A stretch of 64,000 bases of DNA from Boswellia sacra. Its lineage: Eukaryota > Streptophyta > Magnoliopsida > Sapindales > Burseraceae. The notes under the pieces were generated by a model, which did not search any database, was not told the DNA's origin, and saw only the letters and a list, made by a program, of their open reading frames with translations. The stretch is from NCBI GenBank assembly GCA_013180625.2, contig SNVD02013915.1, forward strand, positions 620,001-684,000. Direction: 5' to 3'. Numbering within the stretch: the stretch's first letter is position 1; each line of letters begins with the position of its first letter. The translations under genes and the position numbers were made by a program. Below are positions 58,501-64,000 of the stretch, one piece after another.

Positions 58501-61500
58501 TTAAAGAAGGGCTGAAAGTACGATGCATTACTAGGGATCTTAAGTGGGGGGTTCCTGTTCCACATGAGAGATTTAAGGACAAGGCAAGATTCGATGATTA
58601 TTAATATCACACTTACTGTTATTCATAACATTATAGTTCATTATATCCTATTTTTTAGATAACCTAGAAATCCCTTGTCCTTTCCTTTGTTCACTAAGTT
58701 CTTAAAACTGGGACTATGTCCATACATTTCAAGCCTCTTCAATGGGAAACGTGTGAGACATATGTCCTGTATGTCTTAATCTTGGAACTCAAGGGTTGGA
58801 TTGAGTGAATAATGTTTCCAATTAAGAGGGCAAGGGATTAAATTCCTTGTTGCCACCTAGTTTAGATATGATTGTATTCTGCAAGTTCTTTGGCTACTAA
58901 AGCTGTAGTGAGTAGCATGCAGTGTAAAATCTCGGGACAGGGGAAAGTTAGGGTGGTTTTTGGGTATTGAACGGAAAAATATAATATGGCACATTCTTTT
59001 TTGGATGCAAGATCTTTAGGAGATTTACTATTATTATTATTGTATATAATTATTATTGTTGTTGTTGTTGTTGTTTGATATTTTTGACCTTGCGATGATA
59101 GGTTTTCTATGTTTGGTTTGATGCACCTATTGGTTATGTATCAATCACCTCATGCTACACTACTGACTGGGAGAAGTGGTGGAAGAATCCAGAAAATGTG
59201 GAGCTGTATCAGTTTATGGGAAAGGATAATGTACCATTTCACACTGTAAGTCTTTAAAATTTTTTTGCAACTTAGTAGAAGTAGATAGCTGCCTACCAGT
59301 CATATCCCTTTTTTGGCTGATAATTTTACTTCTCAACTTGGATATCTACAAAATGTGCATGACTCTACATGATGTTGTGTGATATCTTTGAATCTATGTG
59401 ATGTTTGTTATGTTTCTATTTTGTATGTGATAATTCGAAAGTTGTTTTGTGGTAGCATGTACATAAGACAAAATCTAAGTGAACCATTTACTAAGAATTA
59501 TTATGAAGTACCAAAATTCGAAAAACAAGAAAAACTAGAAACTACAGTCCATCTATCTATGACACAATCAAAGGGAAAGAAATTCGAAAGTTGTTTTGTG
59601 GTAGCATGTACAGTTAAACAAAAATAATGCTGTAACTCTTTTACAAAGATTTGCAGTCCCATCTGATTTATTGGAAATTATACTCAGTAAGCTTTTCAGT
59701 GACACCTCATTTGATTGGTAACTAAGCCCAGAGAAACTGTTGCGTTTCTAAGAGGCAGTACCCACTTCCACATTCTTTTTGGTGGTTCCAGAATTCTACT
59801 TGAGCTCCAGCTACTTTTTTAAATTTTTTATTTTTATATTATCTTGGGTATGTCCTAAAAAAATCTATCTAGCTGTATGTCTTTTTTTACTTTGACTGAT
59901 GAAGTAGCATTAATCAATGATACAGATTTTATCTTATCAGCTATGTGGAGATAATTCCTTAATATTATAAGAATTTATGTTAATATTTCAGGTGATGTTT
60001 CCATCTACGCTTCTTGGAACTGGTGAAAACTGGACTTTGATGAAGACTATCAGTGTCACGGAATACCTGAATTATGAAGCTGGTTAGTTAACTAACTGGT
60101 TGGGATTTACCTGTTTTTAGATGGAAGTTGATCAGATGAATGGTGGATAAATTTTCAAATTATGGTATTTTGTTATCATCTTAAAACCATTGTTTCTTCA
60201 GGAAAGTTTTCCAAGAGCAAAGGTGTAGGAGTTTTTGGTAATGATGCAAAGGACACAAACATCCCTGTTGAAGTATGGAGATATTACTTGCTAACTAATA
60301 GGCCTGAGGTAAATGTTGTTATGTCATCAAAATTTTGATTTATTCATGTTATTATTTGATAGTCAGTTCAATCAACGTCGATTTTCTAATCCACGCTTGC
60401 ATCTTTGCACTTACATTTATACAATTCAAGTTTTATCTTCCTATAAAAGAAGTACTGAATAATTTTTTGTATGAATTATTGCTAAATATAGTGATAGTAT
60501 CCTTGTATGTGATTAGGTGTCTGACACATTATTTACATGGGCTGACTTGCAAGCAAAATTGAACAGTGAGTTGCTGAATAATTTGGGCAACTTCATCAAT
60601 CGAGTTTTGAGTTTCGTGGCTAAACCCCCAGGTTAGTGAGCTAGTTGACACTAACCTTTTGTTCTGAACATATTTGCTGCTCAATTAGCCTGATTCTTGA
60701 TTGATATTTACCCAAAACTATTTTGTAGTTTGCGGTGACAGCATTGTGCATTCTTCTTGTTTTTATCTGTTTGGAGATCCAAGATACAGCCATCCTGCTT
60801 GCTAAATTTTTATCTTATTTTTCTTGTAGTTACTTTTTATGCTTCACGTGCACTTTAACGATTATGGTAACATTATTTGGAATACTCTTGGTGCACAGTT
60901 CATTAATTCTGCTCTTTTATGTGTTAGCATAAGACAATGTGATGTAGGACAATTTTAAGTCAAATTTGTTTGTTAGGAGAGTCTAATTTATTTTCTATGT
61001 TACTTGTGATTTCTTCTGTCTTTAGAGCTTTATTGGGAGGATTTATATTATCAACAAGATTTTTTATATTTGGCTAATTAGTCTTAATAGGTTAGGATTT
61101 AATAATACATATAGGCTTTCTATTTCATGACTCTGCAGAATTTCATCAATGATATTCTAGAAAGTTTTTCTTGCAAATACTGTTGCTGGTGGATTTTGGA
61201 GTTATTTTATAGATTCTGGTCATCCATTAAAATTATTACCCATTATTCTGATCACAATGTGGATCTATTTGGAAAAAATTCATTGATGAAATTAAAAAAT
61301 CAGAGAAAAAATGGTGTATCTAAATTTAAGAACCTCATTCTTCTTTGTTGTACAGGTATATATATATTTTTTTAAAGCTTTTTTAAAACCTTGATTAAGC
61401 TTTTTCGTACCGATTAAGTGGACACTTGTTCTTTTTATTAATACAATTCATAGTTTCTTGTACCAAGTCAAAGGTGTCCAAACAGGCAAATAAATCGTTA

Positions 61501-62580
61501 TCTTGTTTGAAGGTCAAGGATATGGTTCCATTGTTCCTGATGCTAATGGTGCTGAGTCACATCCATTGACAAAGACGTTGGCTGAAAAAGTAGGCAAACA
61601 TGTGGAGCAATATTTAGAAGCCATGGAGAAGGTGACTGATGGTTTACTAGATAATGTTGTTTTAATGAGTAGAACGCTTCTGCCCAATTGCTATGGCATT
61701 TTGTATGAAGCACCTGTTACTCCTTTTTATAGGTTAAACTAAAGCAAGGATTGAAAACCGCAATGGGCATTTCAAGTGAGGGGAATGCATACCTGCAAGT
61801 AAGTCTGGAGGACTTTAGATTTATGATTTTAGACTTGCTGAAGTGTGCGTAGGCTGTTATAGATCTTTTTTGTGTGCTTATAAAACTAATTTGCTGAGTC
61901 TGATGCATTCTGCAAATGGTTGGCATTTAGGAAAACCAATTCTGGAAGCTTTACAAGGAAGACCAACCTTCTTGTTCTATTGTTATGAGAACTTCATTGG
62001 GTCTAGTACATCTTCTTGCATGTTTGTTAGAACCTTTTATGCCATCTTTTACAATTGAGGTAAGTTACGCTACTTTCTGTTCTCGATGCATGTTTTTCTG
62101 TTTTCCAACCGTTTTCTCATACTGAGACTTGCTGTTTGGTTTCACTTAAAGGTATTTAAGCAACTTAATTTGCAACCTGACAAGCAAGTTTCGCTTTATG
62201 ATGAAAAAGGAGATATTGATAGGGCAAGGAGACTTTGGGAGATACTACCTCCTAGTCATAAAATTGGCACACCTGCACCATTATTCAAGGAACTGGTATT
62301 TCCTGTTATGCCAAATATCTTTTAATTCTTCAATTTATTTTATTTTATTTTTTGGTTATATTAGTTTATTGATTTTCTCTCACTGGAGGCAACTTTGGTT
62401 TGAATCTCCCTTTTCCCTTTGGTTCATTCTCATTTAGTTGAATTAACTGATATCCAGAAAGATGAAGAAGTGGAATCTTTCAGGAAGAGGTTTGCTGGAA
62501 GTCAAGCTGATAGGATTATTAGGGAGGAAGCGGAAGCTGCCAAGATGGCTGAGCAACTGAAGAAAACAAAAGTTTCAGGT
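55517..62580 (+). CDS. MetRS: Cytosolic-type methionyl-tRNA synthetase, 3' end beyond window
   Basis: Attaches methionine to tRNA-Met, including the initiator, using ATP. Exons: 55517-55730, 55848-55992, 57438-57591, 57684-57839, 58353-58583, 59102-59245, 59992-60082, 60202-60308, 60517-60631, 61513-61631, 61733-61798, 61931-62059, 62152-62295 and 62458-about 62578. The likely start is ATG 55616 ([20 protein letters not shown]); an in-frame ATG at 55517 would add 33 residues. The HIGH-type motif is HLGN (residues 32-35). [12 protein letters not shown] and CENC in exon 4 form the zinc knuckles. KFSKS (347-351) is the KMSKS loop. The anticodon-binding helices span exons 9-14. The intron after exon 5 uses a GC donor. 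Exon 14 ends KTKVS; reading on gives Gly then TAA (62581), about 613 residues. Plant enzymes normally continue into a C-terminal EMAPII-like tRNA-binding domain, so the CAG/GTTAAA there is more likely a donor, with later exons outside the window. Confidence 0.93.
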
Positions 62581-64000
62581 TAAATTGAAATTTAATTTTC
62601 ACTCATTTATTATAAGTCTATCCTTTACTAATGTTATTATTTAGTGTAGTAAATAAGATCAGTGTCTTAATTTTTTATGGTACACAAGTATCAGTATCTT
62701 GTTGTGATTACTCATGAAAAGCTATACTGGCATGGGATTATTATCGTATATCAATGGTTTTAGCTTTCATGTTCCTTGTTTTCATATTTCTAGTTGGCAT
62801 CTGTCATCCATAATTCACATGTAAATGATTTGATGAAGGCTCTTAGAGATGCTTTTAGAACAGAACTTCACTGTCATGTTTTTCATCTTGTAAAGCTGGG
62901 GCTTAAGACATTAGTATCTCAGGTCATTCTAAATATCAGATTTGTAACATTACACATGACGAGTTTTTCCTTCCATGTTAAAACAAAAACATGAGAAACA
63001 AACCAAGCTGGAGGGACTGTTTTGAATTTAGAAAAACCCTAATTTCTTTTGATGGTCTAGTGAAGTTCAACCTTATGTGACAAATATGCCCTTCTAGATA
63101 AGTGGTTAGATATGTTGATAGAGAATTTTCTTCAGATCTATTGAGTTGATAACTGCCACTTGTCAAAGATGCTAATTTGACAAGCACCAATAAAAAAAGA
63201 CTCCAAGTTGAGGAGTGTGGCTTGTCTAAGATGACTTGATGAGCAATGCTTGTAAGCAATGATGAGTTGATAAGCACCTCTTGTCAAGTCTTCGACTACA
63301 TACTTGAACGCTTCTAGCAACTTATTTGGAAGGGTATTTTTGTCTCTTAAGGTTGAACTCAGTTAGGCAATCAAAGTAAACATTGGATCTGTTACAAATC
63401 AAAGCAGTCCCCTCAATTTGATCATTGTCGCATTTAACCCATATTAAAATTTGTGTTATTAAAAGTTAAGTTCAATATTACAGGTTTCGTGCTCTGCATT
63501 ACAAGTTCAATGTCCGCAAATGTACCTTCGAATATAGTAGAAAGTTCCTAAATTTGATCATTGGATAACAATTATGGTTAGGTTTTGGTGGGTCATGGTT
63601 CTCGTACCATGGGGTGATGGCAGGATATGCTTACATGTATCAAGGTGAAATGCATCTATGTGCTTACAATTGTTCTCAAAATAATAGATAAGACCAGTGA
63701 AGCAGCACATAAATAAAAACCTTGTTGAAATGATATTTCCTGATAAGATAGTTTCTTTTGATGTGAAGAACTAACGCACGTGTGGAGTGCGATGCTGCAC
63801 TTGAGTAGCAGGTTGAGCTTTGGTTGCGCACCCCAATGAACTGAAATTAAGTCTCTATCTGTCACCCTAATCCTCTGCACATATAGAATCTTCCTCCTTA
63901 TTCAAAGAAATGTATGTTTGGAGCTCTGGCTATTTACCCTTTTTTTGTGGAAAAGAAAAGCATTTCCCTAGTAGCTTTGACTAGTAGCCTTTATGTAGCT
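62581..64000 (+). other. Probable MetRS intron or 3' flank, no coding seen except a TIR element
   Basis: No EMAPII-like sequence is readable on the plus strand. Small open frames (62794-62994, and minus-strand 62978-63320) have no motif. If MetRS is full-length this is a long intron of at least 1.4 kb; otherwise it is 3' flank. Confidence 0.4.
63010..63415. mobile_element. Small non-autonomous element with ~95-bp inverted repeats
   Basis: The left end GGAGGGACTGTTTTGA...GAAGTTCAACCTTATGTGACAAATATGCCCTTC is mirrored by the reverse complement of the right end: GAGGGGACTGCTTTGA, then GAGTTCAACCTTAAGAGACA, then AAATACCCTTCC. Arms are about 95 bp and the total is about 406 bp with no coding region. 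Long arms fit a MULE-type or fold-back MITE. No clear duplication was found at its edges. Confidence 0.65.

Overview
This is nuclear DNA of a flowering plant, almost certainly a eudicot. It is AT-rich and holds two multi-exon genes with plant-type GT-AG introns. Both proteins match plant families: a SEN1-type RNA/DNA helicase and a cytosolic methionyl-tRNA synthetase. About 39 kb of nested, decayed transposable elements separate them. I cannot name the species.

Layout. 1-977: 3' flank of the helicase gene, with a fold-back element at 321-581. 978-16535 (minus strand): a 21-exon SEN1-like helicase gene. The exons I placed by splice signal and frame sum to 7068 bp, an exact multiple of three (2355 residues plus stop). 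Its introns carry a LINE relic, a PIF/Harbinger-like insertion with TAA duplications and a tandem duplication. 16.8-20.2 kb: degenerate repeats and a badly broken retroelement or pararetrovirus-like coding relic. 20.2-25.9 kb: a small TIR element and a decayed CACTA (TNP2-type) transposon split by an LTR-like insertion. 25.9-29.0 kb: AT-rich, non-coding repeat DNA. 29.0-34.3 kb: a long LTR with a primer-binding site, itself split by a solo LTR flanked by ACAAT. 34.3-45 kb: the 5' end of a Copia element (LTR, PBS, gag) abutting a Ty3/gypsy (Athila-like) pol, which is split by another TG...CA insertion flanked by GTAAG. After the integrase, and before the polypurine tract, the gypsy element carries an intron-less copy of a LOG (lonely guy) cytokinin-activating-enzyme gene.

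46361-55359: a 9.0-kb Mutator-like element. It has about 130-bp terminal inverted repeats, a near-perfect 9-bp target duplication, a broken MuDR-type transposase on the plus strand and, on the minus strand, a DUF1985 plus Ulp1 (C48 peptidase) gene. TCGA-rich repeat blocks lie inside both ends, and a third block of the same type lies in the solo LTR 16 kb away.

55517-64000: methionyl-tRNA synthetase (plus strand), 14 exons recognised, one with a GC-AG intron. The usual C-terminal tRNA-binding domain is not visible before the window ends. A small TIR element lies at 63010-63415.

The two host genes have unrelated housekeeping roles: RNA/transcription-linked helicase and tRNA charging. The most unusual items are the LOG-carrying gypsy element and the Ulp1-carrying MULE, two examples of transposons holding host-type enzyme genes within 15 kb.
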